Positions 53,328-62,265 of a stretch of DNA of 64,000 nt are shown here, in pieces; the stretch's first letter is position 1, and the number at the start of each line of letters is the position of its first letter. Both the position numbers and the translations under genes were made by a program. Location of the stretch: the NCBI GenBank assembly GCA_003158175.1, contig PMHJ01000034.1, positions 40,776 through 104,775 on the forward strand, given 5' to 3'. Under the pieces are notes generated by a model that saw only the letters and a program-made list of their open reading frames with translations, was not told where the DNA came from and ran no database searches. The DNA is from Candidatus Cybelea septentrionalis. Lineage in GTDB: Bacteria; Vulcanimicrobiota; Vulcanimicrobiia; Vulcanimicrobiales; Vulcanimicrobiaceae.

Positions 53328-53552
53328 TCTAACGGCCGTCTAACGGATTACGCAAACCTCATCGGGATTCGAAGGGACTAGTCGGGACTCCAAAACGCGA
53401 AAACCCGACAGGAAAGGATTCTCGGGTATTCGACGGGAGCGGCCGGGACCCCGATACACGGGTTCGATTCCCGTTGGCGCTAACGGAAAACTGGTTACTC
53501 TGCTTGCACTTTTCCAGATTCGACTGGTCCTCGTCTAACGAGCGTCTAACGG
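53328..53552. promoter_or_regulatory. att-like site: core flanked by paired direct repeats
   Basis: TCTAACGG or TCTAACGA occurs at 53328, 53339, 53534 and 53545, that is two pairs with 11-base spacing, on either side of the tRNA-end-like core at 53458-53482. A further CTAACGG is at 53480. Core plus paired arm-type repeats beside xis and int genes is the layout expected of a tyrosine-integrase attachment site. Confidence 0.55.
53440..53482 (+). other. tRNA 3'-end-like sequence (T-arm and acceptor), probable att core
   Basis: ACGGG-TTCGATT-CCCGT (53458-53474) is a perfect T-arm, followed by TGGCGCT and A as an acceptor 3' strand. No matching 5' acceptor (AGCGCCA), D-arm or anticodon arm precedes it, so it is a partial tRNA end and not a gene. 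It is not the end of the tRNA-Ser at 55498. Confidence 0.6.
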
Positions 53553-53996
53553 TCGATCGGGAAGGCACGCTCTGAGACCGCGACCCCGATGCCACTGGAA
53601 ACGATTTGCCCCTGGCGGGAGGGCGGGCTCACGACACCGTTCACCACACAGAATCGGCCAAAAGCGGCCTGCGATTTCTATTGGCCTTCGTAGCCCTATG
53701 CGCAAAACGGTCAGTACTATCAGGGACTTTCGAGGCTCAGTGGGTAGTGGCGGGGACGCTAGGAGAACTTCCTACACGCTCCCGCCGATAGAGTCCCTAT
53801 GCTACCCGATTTAGGGCCACTGAACCGCTTGACGCCGCTATTCCGAAGCGCGATAATTGTGGTGCGAACCTCCGTTCGACTTTCGCCCGCATTTAAATGC
53901 GGGTGAAACTCGACGGTCCAACCGCAAAGCACAGGCCTCCGGGCCTCTTTTTTTTGATTTGCCTTCTCCAATGGTTCTGCTGAGGTTTATCGAGCA
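53553..53996. other. Region upstream of xis, no gene seen
   Basis: About 440 bases. It contains the exact 18-bp palindrome CCCGCATTTAAATGCGGG at 53886-53903 and a rho-independent terminator at 53933-53955. The 61-codon frame at 53606-53791 has no protein features. Confidence 0.45.
53933..53955 (+). terminator. Rho-independent terminator upstream of xis
   Basis: AGGCC (53933-53937), loop TCCG, GGCCT (53942-53946) and, after one C, eight T form a compact terminator on the plus strand. With no convincing gene before it, it may end a short RNA or insulate the xis-int operon from read-through. Confidence 0.7.
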
Positions 53997-54251
53997 ATGG
54001 TAGGTACGAAAACATCAAACCTGTCGTGGGAGAGCGCTCCCGACGTCCTAACGGTCAAGGAAGCCGCCACGCTTCTCCGTGTCTCGACCGGCGCTGTTTA
54101 TGCTGCAATACGGCTTGGCCTGTTGCCGGCGGCGAACTTCGGCAAGCGTCAGACTCGCATAGCCAAGCACGCTCTAAGGGAGGAACTCGTAAAGAAGGGC
54201 GAACTACTCGGGCTGACCGTCGCCTTCGGCCACATACCGGAGGCTAACTAA
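53997..54251 (+). CDS. Excisionase-like HTH protein
   Basis: 84 residues. The core PDVLTVKEAATLLRVSTGAV, YAAIRLGLLPAANFGKRQTR is a winged-helix MerR/Xis-type (HTH_17) DNA-binding domain. Its stop overlaps the start of the integrase (TAATG), the usual xis-int arrangement. It probably directs excision of the element by bending the att DNA. Confidence 0.8.
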   Translation: MVGTKTSNLSWESAPDVLTVKEAATLLRVSTGAVYAAIRLGLLPAANFGKRQTRIAKHALREELVKKGELLGLTVAFGHIPEAN

Positions 54252-55438
54252 TGAAAGGCTATCTCCATAAAATTGGCAAGGTATGGTACACGACTGTAGA
54301 CTTGCCAAGGCTACCTGGCGAGAAGCGACGCCAAAAGGAAATAAAGCTCGGCGCGCTTTCGAAAAGCGACGCCCAGGCGAAGGAACGCGACGTTCTGCGC
54401 GGGATCGAGAATCATCCCGTTTTCGAGGTTGCCAACGTAACGGTCGAACAGCTCTTACGCTCATGGCTTTCGCACATGGCTCCGACCGCGACATCGCAAC
54501 CAATCTCACCCAAGACCCACGAAAGGTACGCTTCAATCGTTCGTAATCAGTTGATACCCAATTTGGGTAGGTTTCCGCTTGCAAAGCTCAATCCGCGGAG
54601 CATTACGGAAATGCAGACAAACCTAAGGCAACAAGGGTTGAGCGGTACGACCTGCTTGCACGTTCATCGTGTGCTTCACACAGCATTGAACTTCGGAGTT
54701 AAGACCCTAAGGGTCGTAAAAGCTAATGCTGCATCTGAAGTTCGACCGCCGAAGCCCTGTATTCGAAGACTGCACGTTGACGAGAAGGGCGTAGTCATCC
54801 TCTTAGAAGCGACGACAGGCACTCGTCTGGAAATGCCCGTCGTACTAGCGGCGATGACTGGCGTTCGCCGGGGAGAGCTGTTGGCGCTCCGTTGGCAGGA
54901 TGTCGACCTCGAGCGCAAGCGTCTTGTAGTCTCCGAGTCTCTTGAGGAGACAAAGGACTTCGGACTTCGGTTCAAGGGGCCAAAATCGGGGAGAGTGCGG
55001 GTAGTCCCGATCGCGGATGCCTTGGTCGATGCGCTCGGCGATTACAAGGTAAAGCAGAATGCGGAGCGGCTCCGACTAGGGCCGGCCTACGCAGACCAGG
55101 GACTGGTATTCTGCAACGAAGATGGGTCGCCGTGGCCGCCCGACACGTTAACCAAGCAGTTCGCCAGCGTGGCGAAAAGAGTCGGTATGAAAGGCTTTCG
55201 GCTTCATGACGTGCGTCACTGCTTCGCCTCAATAAGCCTCAAGCAGGGAACCTCCGTAAAAGAGGTTTCCGAGTTACTCGGACATTCTTCTCCCTTAGTA
55301 ACATTATCAACCTATGCTCACACCATGGAAGGGGTCGCCAGGGAGGCTGTTAACAGGCTGGCAGATTCCCTGCTCTCTAACCGTGCTCACGATGGAGCGT
55401 CCGTGAGAAAATGTGAGAAACTGGCGGTGGCGACGTGA
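54251..55438 (+). CDS. Tyrosine-type integrase
   Basis: 395 residues, apparently intact. It has an N-terminal arm-binding strand region (GYLHKIGKVWYTTVDLPR), a SAM-like core-binding domain (VEQLLRSWLSHMAPT) and a catalytic domain with Arg in GVRRGELLALRWQDVDLE, LHDVRHCFASISLKQG, GHSS and the nucleophile Tyr in STYAHTMEGVA. It catalyses integration and excision at att sites. tRNA-Ser starts 60 bases after its stop, but lies with its 5' end towards int, so the tRNA-Ser 3' end is not the obvious target. Confidence 0.93.
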   Translation: MKGYLHKIGKVWYTTVDLPRLPGEKRRQKEIKLGALSKSDAQAKERDVLRGIENHPVFEVANVTVEQLLRSWLSHMAPTATSQPISPKTHERYASIVRNQLIPNLGRFPLAKLNPRSITEMQTNLRQQGLSGTTCLHVHRVLHTALNFGVKTLRVVKANAASEVRPPKPCIRRLHVDEKGVVILLEATTGTRLEMPVVLAAMTGVRRGELLALRWQDVDLERKRLVVSESLEETKDFGLRFKGPKSGRVRVVPIADALVDALGDYKVKQNAERLRLGPAYADQGLVFCNEDGSPWPPDTLTKQFASVAKRVGMKGFRLHDVRHCFASISLKQGTSVKEVSELLGHSSPLVTLSTYAHTMEGVAREAVNRLADSLLSNRAHDGASVRKCEKLAVAT

Positions 55439-55497
55439 CTTCGTGAGAAACTCGGTTAGGCAAAAACCCCAATAATCATAAGGGCTTGCGGGGGCTT

Positions 55498-55584
55498 GGA
55501 GAGGTGGCAGAGTGGTTGAATGCGGCGGTCTTGAAAACCGCTGAACCTTTGCAGGTTCCGTGGGTTCGAATCCCACCCTCTCCT
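55498..55584 (+). tRNA. tRNA-Ser(UGA)
   Basis: The acceptor stem GGAGAGG/CCTCTCC, the anticodon arm GCGGT-CTTGAAA-ACCGC with anticodon TGA, a long variable arm (GAACCTTTGCAGGTTC) and T-arm GTGGG-TTCGAAT-CCCAC are all present. CCA is not encoded. The discriminator reads T in place of the usual G, which is odd for tRNA-Ser. Confidence 0.95.
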
Positions 55585-55674
55585 CGGAAACGGCTCGTTG
55601 CACTTAAGTCTCTGCAACCGTGTCAATCTGCCAAACCGTGCATGCAACCGGAGTGGGATAGAGTTTGACTTAGG

Positions 55675-58434
55675 TTAGCGATCGGCGGGCCACGACGCCT
55701 CCGAGGGCTTCGCGCGTACGATCGCGACGGCATGCAGAACGCCCGCAGCGTCGTATTTTCCCCTCGCGTTGAAAGGCTTGCCCGCGACTAAGTCGCCAAT
55801 CCGCTCGTGTCGAGCCGCGTCAGAGTCGTCGACCTGAACGAGCTTTCCGGTGCGGGTCCGTAACGTAAGCAACGAACCGCGGACGGTAAGGAGCGTCCCG
55901 GTAACTTCGCTTGGAGCGTTGATAGTACTGCGGAGCGCAACGGCGTGGGCCCTTGCCGCAGTGGCGTTGGCAGCCGTACCGCCGAGTCCGAAGATCTCGA
56001 GCTGTTGGTAACTCGCAACGTAGACTTTGCCGTTTGCTACGACAGGGACGAGATTTGCGTCTGCATTCGGTGACGCCCAGTATCCGGCCGTCGCTTGGTA
56101 GAGCGTTTTCAGCGAACTTCCACGCTGAGGCCCAGAGGTGAACGCGAAGAGGGTCATGGTTCCGGGAGCCGTCTGCGGGCGCGCGAGCGCCCAAATGATT
56201 GCGTTGCGGCCATTTCGGGCCGACGAGACGCTCGTGAAAAAACCTGGATCTTGCGCGCCTGGCAACCCCGGCGAAGTTCCGGTCAAGACCAGCTTTACCG
56301 AGCCCGAGTTTTCAACTTTCCAGACCATCACGTTGTTGCCGCCGCTCGCAACGATGCTTTGATGGAGACCCTTCGTGGCAAAGTACGACTGACCGCACCA
56401 GCACCCGCCGATCTGCACCTCGTCGAGGTCGTTGTTCGGGCCGCTCTTCGTGTATCCGCCCAAACTATTCTGGTCGAGCAGGTACATGGTCCCGTCTTTT
56501 CCAGCCGCGGCGGCGAGTGGCACCGACGAGGAGAGTAGGGGCAGTAGCAGCACGCCACCGGATCCGAAGTCTTCATCTCCTTGATCGAGACTCCCGACGT
56601 CCGACGGCGTAAAGATGCTGAGGAGTTGTGTTAGATCGGGACTGACCTTGACCACGCTCTCTTGAATATTCGTCACGCCGTTGTACGTCGTTCCGGAATA
56701 ATCAGAATTCCCGGTAACGAAGTAGACATTCCCCGAAGAATCAGCTGCAGGGCCGTATCCGGACATCCAAATCGACGACAAAAAGAACATGTTGGGTGAC
56801 GTCGCGAGGCTGTCGTTCAACCGGTTCGCCGGGATCGGCGTAAGGCTCCCGGTCTGCCAACCGAGCAGCCAGCCGCGCGAGTATGTAGCACTGTAGTCGC
56901 AGAAACTACCGAATCCGGCGTAGACGTTTCCGTTCGCCTCGAGTAGCGCCGGCCGCTGTCGCTCGTAGGTCGCGTTGAAAGAGTAGAGCGCGCCGTTGTT
57001 CAACCCGTGCGACGCGGAGACTACGACCGAGGGTACGACGTCGGTGAGATTTGATAGGCTAAGTTCGTGAATACGATAGGTCGGCGACCCATTTTCCTGC
57101 GTATAGGCAATGACGTACATCACGTTCGTAGATGGGTCGATTACCGGCGTACTCGTGATTCCGACGTTCGGTCCGTTATTGTTACAACCCAGCGGCGTCG
57201 AAACCGGAGTGCCCAAACTCTGTTGGAAGAGAATCGTCCCGCTCGATGCGTCTATTGCATAGACGGTATCATTCTCGGTTGCCACGTACACCACGTCGTG
57301 CAGACCCTGCGTCGTCCCGCGCGTTGTGGTTTCATTGGGGACAACGAGCGGTTGTGAATCTACCTGATCGTCGAGAGTCACCGTCTTCAGCAGACCGAAG
57401 GAACTGCTGTTGACGTTGCCATACGTCAACGACGACTCGCTATCGTTCCAGCCCGTTCGCATGTTGTCGTAGTGATAGGTGGTGACCGCGACTTCAGCTG
57501 CCGAGGCTCGGCTGACCGTCGCGAATTGCGGCTGGCCGGCATCTTCGATGCTCTTCAAAGGGCTGCCACCCTGCGGGTAGCTGTAGAATAGCAGGCCGGC
57601 GGAGCTGGGCACGACGATGCTTCCACCGTGAATCCAAAGCTGAAGGGGGCTTCCAGCGCCCTTGAGTGTGGTCTCGCCGATTAGTGTGGCTCGCGCTCCG
57701 CTGACCGCATAGCGAAATACCGTCGTCGGCGTGGCGCGGTTTCCCGGACTTTGTATTGCTAGGTACTCGCCGTCCCACTGGACCGATCCGAGGTGCGGGG
57801 GGCGCGTCCCGTTCCAGGCGACGTCGGTAAATCGCGTGCCGCCCTTATGAAGCTCGAAAAGCTTGCGGGTCGTGCTCTCGATGAAGAGATTGCCTTCGTC
57901 GTCATACGCGACGGCCCCGTAGCCGCCGCCAGCCCGGTAGATTTTGGCGCCGCCTTTAGCATTAGCGTAAATTGCGACGCCTGATTTGCCTCCCGAAACG
58001 GCGAGGTTTCCGGTTGTGGTGTCGACGGAGCAGGATTGGACGGCTCCTCCTAATGGGTTACGCAGTACCGCGATCGGCCGCATACCCCCATGGACATATT
58101 CGAGTACTTCGTTGCCTTGCGGGATGAAGACGTCGCCGTTGTTGTTCGAACAGAGCCCGTTGGCCCGTACGTTTGGAAGCCGGCCTTGCGATTTCGCCTC
58201 CGGATAGGAGTAGACGTAGACGCCCCCATCCTTACGATCGGACACGTAGAGGAGGTCGCGCGTTTGCGCACCGGAAGCCATCCACGCGCCTCTAGCCGGC
58301 GCAGTAGTCGCGCGGCTGAATCCGCTCGGAACGAGGGAGTTCGTCTGCGTCTGCGATCCCGCGCAGCCCGCAGCCAGAACGAGAACCGCGCACGCGCCTA
58401 ACGTACAGCGAATCGACCCGAAGCAAACCGTCAT
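55675..58434 (-). CDS. Lipoprotein with NHL and PQQ-like beta-propellers
   Basis: 919 residues. The signal ends in lipobox AAGC (CTLGACAVLVLAAGCAGSQ). Residues about 60-320 form an NHL-like propeller (LLYVSDRKDGGVYVYSYPEA). Residues 330-790 form a PQQ-type propeller (VVYVATENDTVYAIDASSGT, NVYFVTGNSDYSG, GKDGTMYLLDQNSLGG). The last 90 residues are a DUF5666-like strand domain (GTLLTVRGSLLTLRTRTGKL). The central part resembles the protein at 19127-21433. Likely an envelope-anchored binding or redox scaffold, role unknown. Confidence 0.8.
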   Translation of the reverse strand: MTVCFGSIRCTLGACAVLVLAAGCAGSQTQTNSLVPSGFSRATTAPARGAWMASGAQTRDLLYVSDRKDGGVYVYSYPEAKSQGRLPNVRANGLCSNNNGDVFIPQGNEVLEYVHGGMRPIAVLRNPLGGAVQSCSVDTTTGNLAVSGGKSGVAIYANAKGGAKIYRAGGGYGAVAYDDEGNLFIESTTRKLFELHKGGTRFTDVAWNGTRPPHLGSVQWDGEYLAIQSPGNRATPTTVFRYAVSGARATLIGETTLKGAGSPLQLWIHGGSIVVPSSAGLLFYSYPQGGSPLKSIEDAGQPQFATVSRASAAEVAVTTYHYDNMRTGWNDSESSLTYGNVNSSSFGLLKTVTLDDQVDSQPLVVPNETTTRGTTQGLHDVVYVATENDTVYAIDASSGTILFQQSLGTPVSTPLGCNNNGPNVGITSTPVIDPSTNVMYVIAYTQENGSPTYRIHELSLSNLTDVVPSVVVSASHGLNNGALYSFNATYERQRPALLEANGNVYAGFGSFCDYSATYSRGWLLGWQTGSLTPIPANRLNDSLATSPNMFFLSSIWMSGYGPAADSSGNVYFVTGNSDYSGTTYNGVTNIQESVVKVSPDLTQLLSIFTPSDVGSLDQGDEDFGSGGVLLLPLLSSSVPLAAAAGKDGTMYLLDQNSLGGYTKSGPNNDLDEVQIGGCWCGQSYFATKGLHQSIVASGGNNVMVWKVENSGSVKLVLTGTSPGLPGAQDPGFFTSVSSARNGRNAIIWALARPQTAPGTMTLFAFTSGPQRGSSLKTLYQATAGYWASPNADANLVPVVANGKVYVASYQQLEIFGLGGTAANATAARAHAVALRSTINAPSEVTGTLLTVRGSLLTLRTRTGKLVQVDDSDAARHERIGDLVAGKPFNARGKYDAAGVLHAVAIVRAKPSEASWPADR

Positions 58435-58556
58435 AGCAACGCTCCTCCTATAGCCCGCGGTTCGCTACGGCGCCTTCGCCAGCCTATTGCTTGACATCCC
58501 TGAATGAAATCGAGTCTCGACGAGAGAAGGGGCGGGCCCCCACCTGGAGATGAAAA

Positions 58557-59078
58557 ATGACTGCTCTAAAAATTCCGTCTATCTCGCGAAGCGGCATACT
58601 CGGGCTCGCAGCATCGTTTGGAGTATTCGCAGCGATCGGCAACGTGACCGCGAGTGCCGAGCCGCGCGAGGGCGTCGTGGGTGCTTGGAGCCTGGTGACG
58701 TTCGACACCGACGAACGAGGTGGCGCCTTCAAACCTCGCTTCGGGCAAGACCCCGTCGGCTATTTGCTCTATACCACCGATGGGCACATGGCCGCGGTGC
58801 TCGCCGGAACGCATCGTCCCGAGTTGAAATCGCCGTCCGGAAGCTCGTCGACCGAAGAACAGCGCACGCAGTCTCTGGCGAATTTCCTCGCATACGCCGG
58901 TCGCTACGACATCCGCGGCGATCGCGTCTTCCACCACGTCGACGTGAGCGTGTTTACCAATCTCATGGGAACCACACTCGAGCGTCAATTCAAAATCGAA
59001 GGCGACCTGCTGACCATTCGCACCGTGCCTCCTGAAATTTGGGGCAGTTCAAATATCCTCGTTTGGAAGCGCGCCTGA
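58557..59078 (+). CDS. Exported lipocalin-like domain protein
   Basis: 173 residues from ATG 58557. A signal (LGLAASFGVFAAIGNVTASA) is followed by one Lipocalin_5-type domain: GVVGAWSLVTFDTDERGG, DPVGYLLYTTDGHMAAVLAG, LANFLAYAGRYDIRGDRVFH, and the closing LLTIRTVPPEIWGSSNILVW. Such proteins are thought to bind small hydrophobic ligands. It is divergent from the PQQ/NHL lipoprotein. Confidence 0.85.
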   Translation: MTALKIPSISRSGILGLAASFGVFAAIGNVTASAEPREGVVGAWSLVTFDTDERGGAFKPRFGQDPVGYLLYTTDGHMAAVLAGTHRPELKSPSGSSSTEEQRTQSLANFLAYAGRYDIRGDRVFHHVDVSVFTNLMGTTLERQFKIEGDLLTIRTVPPEIWGSSNILVWKRA

Positions 59079-59091
59079 GGACCCCTCGCAG

Positions 59092-59815
59092 TTAGGTTCC
59101 CTTGGCTGCCGCCGTGATTGCGGCGACGGTCGCTTCAGGATGCTGGATCATGCTCGGATGCGAACCGTTTACGTGCGTAATGGTTGCCTTCGCGCGTTGA
59201 GCCATCATGAGTTGTACAGCCGGCGGGATGACCAGGTCGGCGTCGCCGACGACATACCATGACGGGATCGTCTTCCAGCCTTGGGCGGGCGACGCTTTCT
59301 CATTGAGTGCGCCGTTGGTTAGCGGACGCTGCGTTACCGCCATGAGCGACGCCGTCGCGGCCGGAACGTCTGAGGCAAAGACCGCACCGTAATATTTCGG
59401 TGTGAAGTAGAGGTCGACGTCGCCGCCCGTCGGAAGCGGAACGGGGGTGAAGAAGTCTGCGGGCGGCGGCGGACTCGAAGGTAAAACACTGCTGCAGCTT
59501 TCACCGGCCTCCAGCGCAAATGCATCGATGTAGACGAGCGCCTTGACGTTGGGATTGTTCGGCGACGCGGCGCTGATGACCGCGCCTCCGTACGAATGAC
59601 CGACGAGAACTACCGGACCGGGGATCGATTTAACAAATGCCGCGAGCGTTGCGGCATCCGATGCCATACTGCGCAAGGGGATTGGGCGGCGCATAAACCG
59701 TATAGCCCGCGGCTTGTAGTTGCACAATGACCCCATTCCAGCTCGATGCATCGGCCCACGCACCGTGCACCAGGACAATGGCCGGTTTCGTGCCGTCAGA
59801 CGGCTGGTCGAACAT
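59092..59815 (-). pseudogene. Alpha/beta hydrolase, one-base frameshift
   Basis: ATG 59815 opens SDGTKPAIVLVHGAWADASS (oxyanion HG motif) and runs to YTVYAPPNPL. At the GGGG run 59677-59680 the frame must shift by one base to continue with SMASDAATLAAFVKSIPGPV, VLVGHSYGGAVISA (nucleophile Ser in GHSYG), WYVVGDADLVIPP and NGSHPSMIQHPE (catalytic His). All three catalytic residues exist, so a one-base sequencing error in a homopolymer is as likely as real inactivation. Esterase-like, substrate unknown. Confidence 0.8.
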
Positions 59816-59831
59816 AGAAGCCTACCTTTCG

Positions 59832-62117
59832 TTACAAGCGCACGAGTTCGACTCGGCGGTTAAGTGCTTTACCCTGGTCGGTCGCATTCGAAGCGATCGG
59901 CTTCGTCAAACCGTATCCTTTCGCGATCATCCGGCTACGCGCAATTCCGTAGCGTTTGACAAGGTCGTCGACGACCGCTTGAGCGCGGCGTTGCGATAGA
60001 GCCAAGTTGTACGCCGCGCCGCCGTCGGAGTCGGTGTGGCCTTCGATCTGGAAGCGCCAACTCGGATTCTCCCGCATAATTTGCGCGATTTCGGCGATTA
60101 CCGGTTCGGAGCGCGCCTGGATGACCGCGCTGTCGACGTCGAAGTGGATGCCGTAGATGCGAATGCGCTTTTGGGTGGGCGTGAACTGCTTCTTGAGGGG
60201 CGCATTCCCAGTGAGCGTGATCGATGCTCGCGCGGTTTTTCCCACGCCGTTGCTTGCGTTTACGTTGACGGTATAGACGCCGGCTTTCGTCGAGGCCGGA
60301 ATCCCCACGGCAACGGTGAGGTTCATCGTGCCGCCCGCCAGGTTGAAGCTGTCCGGAGTGACCGTAGCGGGAAGGCCGCCCGTCGTTTTAATCGTGACCG
60401 GTCCGCTCCAGCCTTGGTTTGCGAGTACCTCCATCGGTACGCGAATCGTCTGCGCCGAGCCGGCGGCAAACGACGCTTCCCCACTGGGCTCGAGGATGAA
60501 CGATTCGGTGACTAGCTCCGAACACGGAAGGCCGGCCGGTACGGGAAGATCGACTTCGAGTTGACGAATGCGTTGCAGCGTCGGGTTATCGTTATCTCCG
60601 TTGAAGCCGTCGTAAATGAGCATTCCGCCGCCATCGACCGCGTAGGTTTGCACGAACCCGTTCACATTGGTCGGTTTGGCGACGAAGAGATGGCCGCACC
60701 AGTGCGGATCGGTCGTCGTGACCGCCGCCGCGTTAGCCAGGTTGTTGTTGGGGCTTTGAACGTACGCATCGACGTCTACGAAATGGGGAGCATCGTTCTT
60801 GTCGTTGGTGCCCAGCGCGCTGTTCTCGATTTGTATTAGGCTGGCGTGCGTCGTCTCGGGCCCGGGCCCGACCGAAGTAAATGGATAGGGAAGCCAAGTA
60901 AAGTCAGACCCGTTTCCGCATTCCCCTCCTGCGAGCAGCAACTTGTGCCCTGCGGCGACCCACTGCAGCAGCAATCTCTGCTGTTCCGGGGCCATCAGAT
61001 CGGGTACCTTGCACGTGTCGCGTGCGATCGCGGCCTCTTTCCCGGCGAACGCGCCGCTGTCGAGCATGCTCCCGCCGATGCTAGTGAAAGTGTATCCCGG
61101 GACCGCCACCTGGCTGTCGGCTGGGTAGAACGTTCCCATCGGATCTTGGTCGAGTACCAAGATTCCGTGCGCGCCGGTGCCGGCGGAACGAGCCATGCAA
61201 TAGGCGGGCCGTTCGGTCGTGCGTGAAAAGAAAATCGGCGTGCCGCCCACGTTTGTTCCGGCGATGATCGAGGCGTCGTCGTTAACGACGGCACGGACGG
61301 CGGTGGGATTGCCGTGTGTATTTCCCGGGTATCTAGCATCCCAATTTCGGCCCGCAAGCTGACCGATGTAGGGCCCGAACAAGTCGGTTTGCGTGCATTC
61401 GGTTCCGACGAGTGCGGAGTTGACCCTGACGAAACGCACGCGTCGGTCTCCGTCGTGCGCTCCGGTCGCCACGAATGCGCCGTTTTTGTCCGGATTGGTG
61501 TCCTCGACGAAAACGCCGGTCGGGTCGAGCGCCGGCGGCGATGCAACCGTTCCGGTGGCGGCCACCGAGTTGAAGAGCTGGTTTGCCGTGACGCGCACCC
61601 AGCGGGCCTGCGTATTTGCGGACAACGTCGTGCTTCCGCTTGCGATCGTACCGACGTCGCTAAAGCCACGATCGGCACCGGTTGTTGAAACCGCAAACGC
61701 GACGCTCGGCGTCGGGCCATTTTCTGCTGCGGCGCGCAGGCTGGCTTGGAATCCGCTGATCGTTGCAAGGCCCGGCAGTTCGAAGGTAAACACGAACGGC
61801 GGTTTCGCCGAATCCGGGAGTTCAACACCGATCCCGTCGGCGGCGTTCGCGAGGTTGCCGTCGTTCATTCCATCGAGCGCCGCAGGCGAATAGCTGCGTA
61901 GGATCGTGCCGTTGCCCGTGCTCAGCAAGTTTGGATCGGCCGTCGGCGTGGGTGCCGAGATCGGCGTTCCCGCGACTGCCGGCGAGCCGGTTTCGGCCGA
62001 GCTAGCCGTCGCGGTCGCCGACGCACCGGCTGCCGAGTTCGATTGTCCCCCGCCGCCGCACCCGGTCAGACAAAGCGAGAGTGCCGTGATAAAAACGACC
62101 CGCTGAGGTATTCGCAA
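59832..62117 (-). CDS. OmpA-like lipoprotein with large extracytoplasmic domain
   Basis: About 761 residues from TTG 62117, which has GGAGGAG five bases upstream and gives a direct lipoprotein signal (VVFITALSLCLTGC). The front 500 residues are an unassigned beta-rich region with Cys pairs and GGGMLIYDGFNGDN. An Ig-like domain follows (KAGVYTVNVNASNGVGKTAR). The C-terminal OmpA domain is typical (IHFDVDSAVIQARSEPVIAE, FQIEGHTDSDGGAAYNLALS, RRAQAVVDDLVKRYGI, NRRVELV) and should bind peptidoglycan. Confidence 0.88.
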   Translation of the reverse strand: MRIPQRVVFITALSLCLTGCGGGGQSNSAAGASATATASSAETGSPAVAGTPISAPTPTADPNLLSTGNGTILRSYSPAALDGMNDGNLANAADGIGVELPDSAKPPFVFTFELPGLATISGFQASLRAAAENGPTPSVAFAVSTTGADRGFSDVGTIASGSTTLSANTQARWVRVTANQLFNSVAATGTVASPPALDPTGVFVEDTNPDKNGAFVATGAHDGDRRVRFVRVNSALVGTECTQTDLFGPYIGQLAGRNWDARYPGNTHGNPTAVRAVVNDDASIIAGTNVGGTPIFFSRTTERPAYCMARSAGTGAHGILVLDQDPMGTFYPADSQVAVPGYTFTSIGGSMLDSGAFAGKEAAIARDTCKVPDLMAPEQQRLLLQWVAAGHKLLLAGGECGNGSDFTWLPYPFTSVGPGPETTHASLIQIENSALGTNDKNDAPHFVDVDAYVQSPNNNLANAAAVTTTDPHWCGHLFVAKPTNVNGFVQTYAVDGGGMLIYDGFNGDNDNPTLQRIRQLEVDLPVPAGLPCSELVTESFILEPSGEASFAAGSAQTIRVPMEVLANQGWSGPVTIKTTGGLPATVTPDSFNLAGGTMNLTVAVGIPASTKAGVYTVNVNASNGVGKTARASITLTGNAPLKKQFTPTQKRIRIYGIHFDVDSAVIQARSEPVIAEIAQIMRENPSWRFQIEGHTDSDGGAAYNLALSQRRAQAVVDDLVKRYGIARSRMIAKGYGLTKPIASNATDQGKALNRRVELVRL

Positions 62118-62265
62118 ATTAACTCCTCCAGCATCGGTGACCGGAAAGCCACCGAGCATACAGGTCAGGCGCGCCGGAGCATTTTCCCTTTTGCGATGGA
62201 ACTGAGGCGTCGCGGCGAATCCATACCGGCCGTCGATATCGCTTCACGCTTCGGGAGGTTAGGCG

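Noticed and set aside
53313-53482. A complete tRNA or tmRNA gene
   Set aside because: ATTCGACGGG near 53428 recalls a tmRNA start, but no 5' acceptor strand pairs with TGGCGCT and no anticodon arm or tag reading frame is found.
53359-53595. A 78-residue minus-strand protein-like frame
   Set aside because: It contains NGNRTRVSGSRP, the typical mistranslation of a tRNA T-arm, and overlaps the tRNA-end-like att core.
55498-55584. tRNA-Ser 3' end as the target of the adjacent integrase
   Set aside because: The integrase lies on the 5' side of the tRNA and no copy of the tRNA-Ser 3' end was found on the other side of the island.
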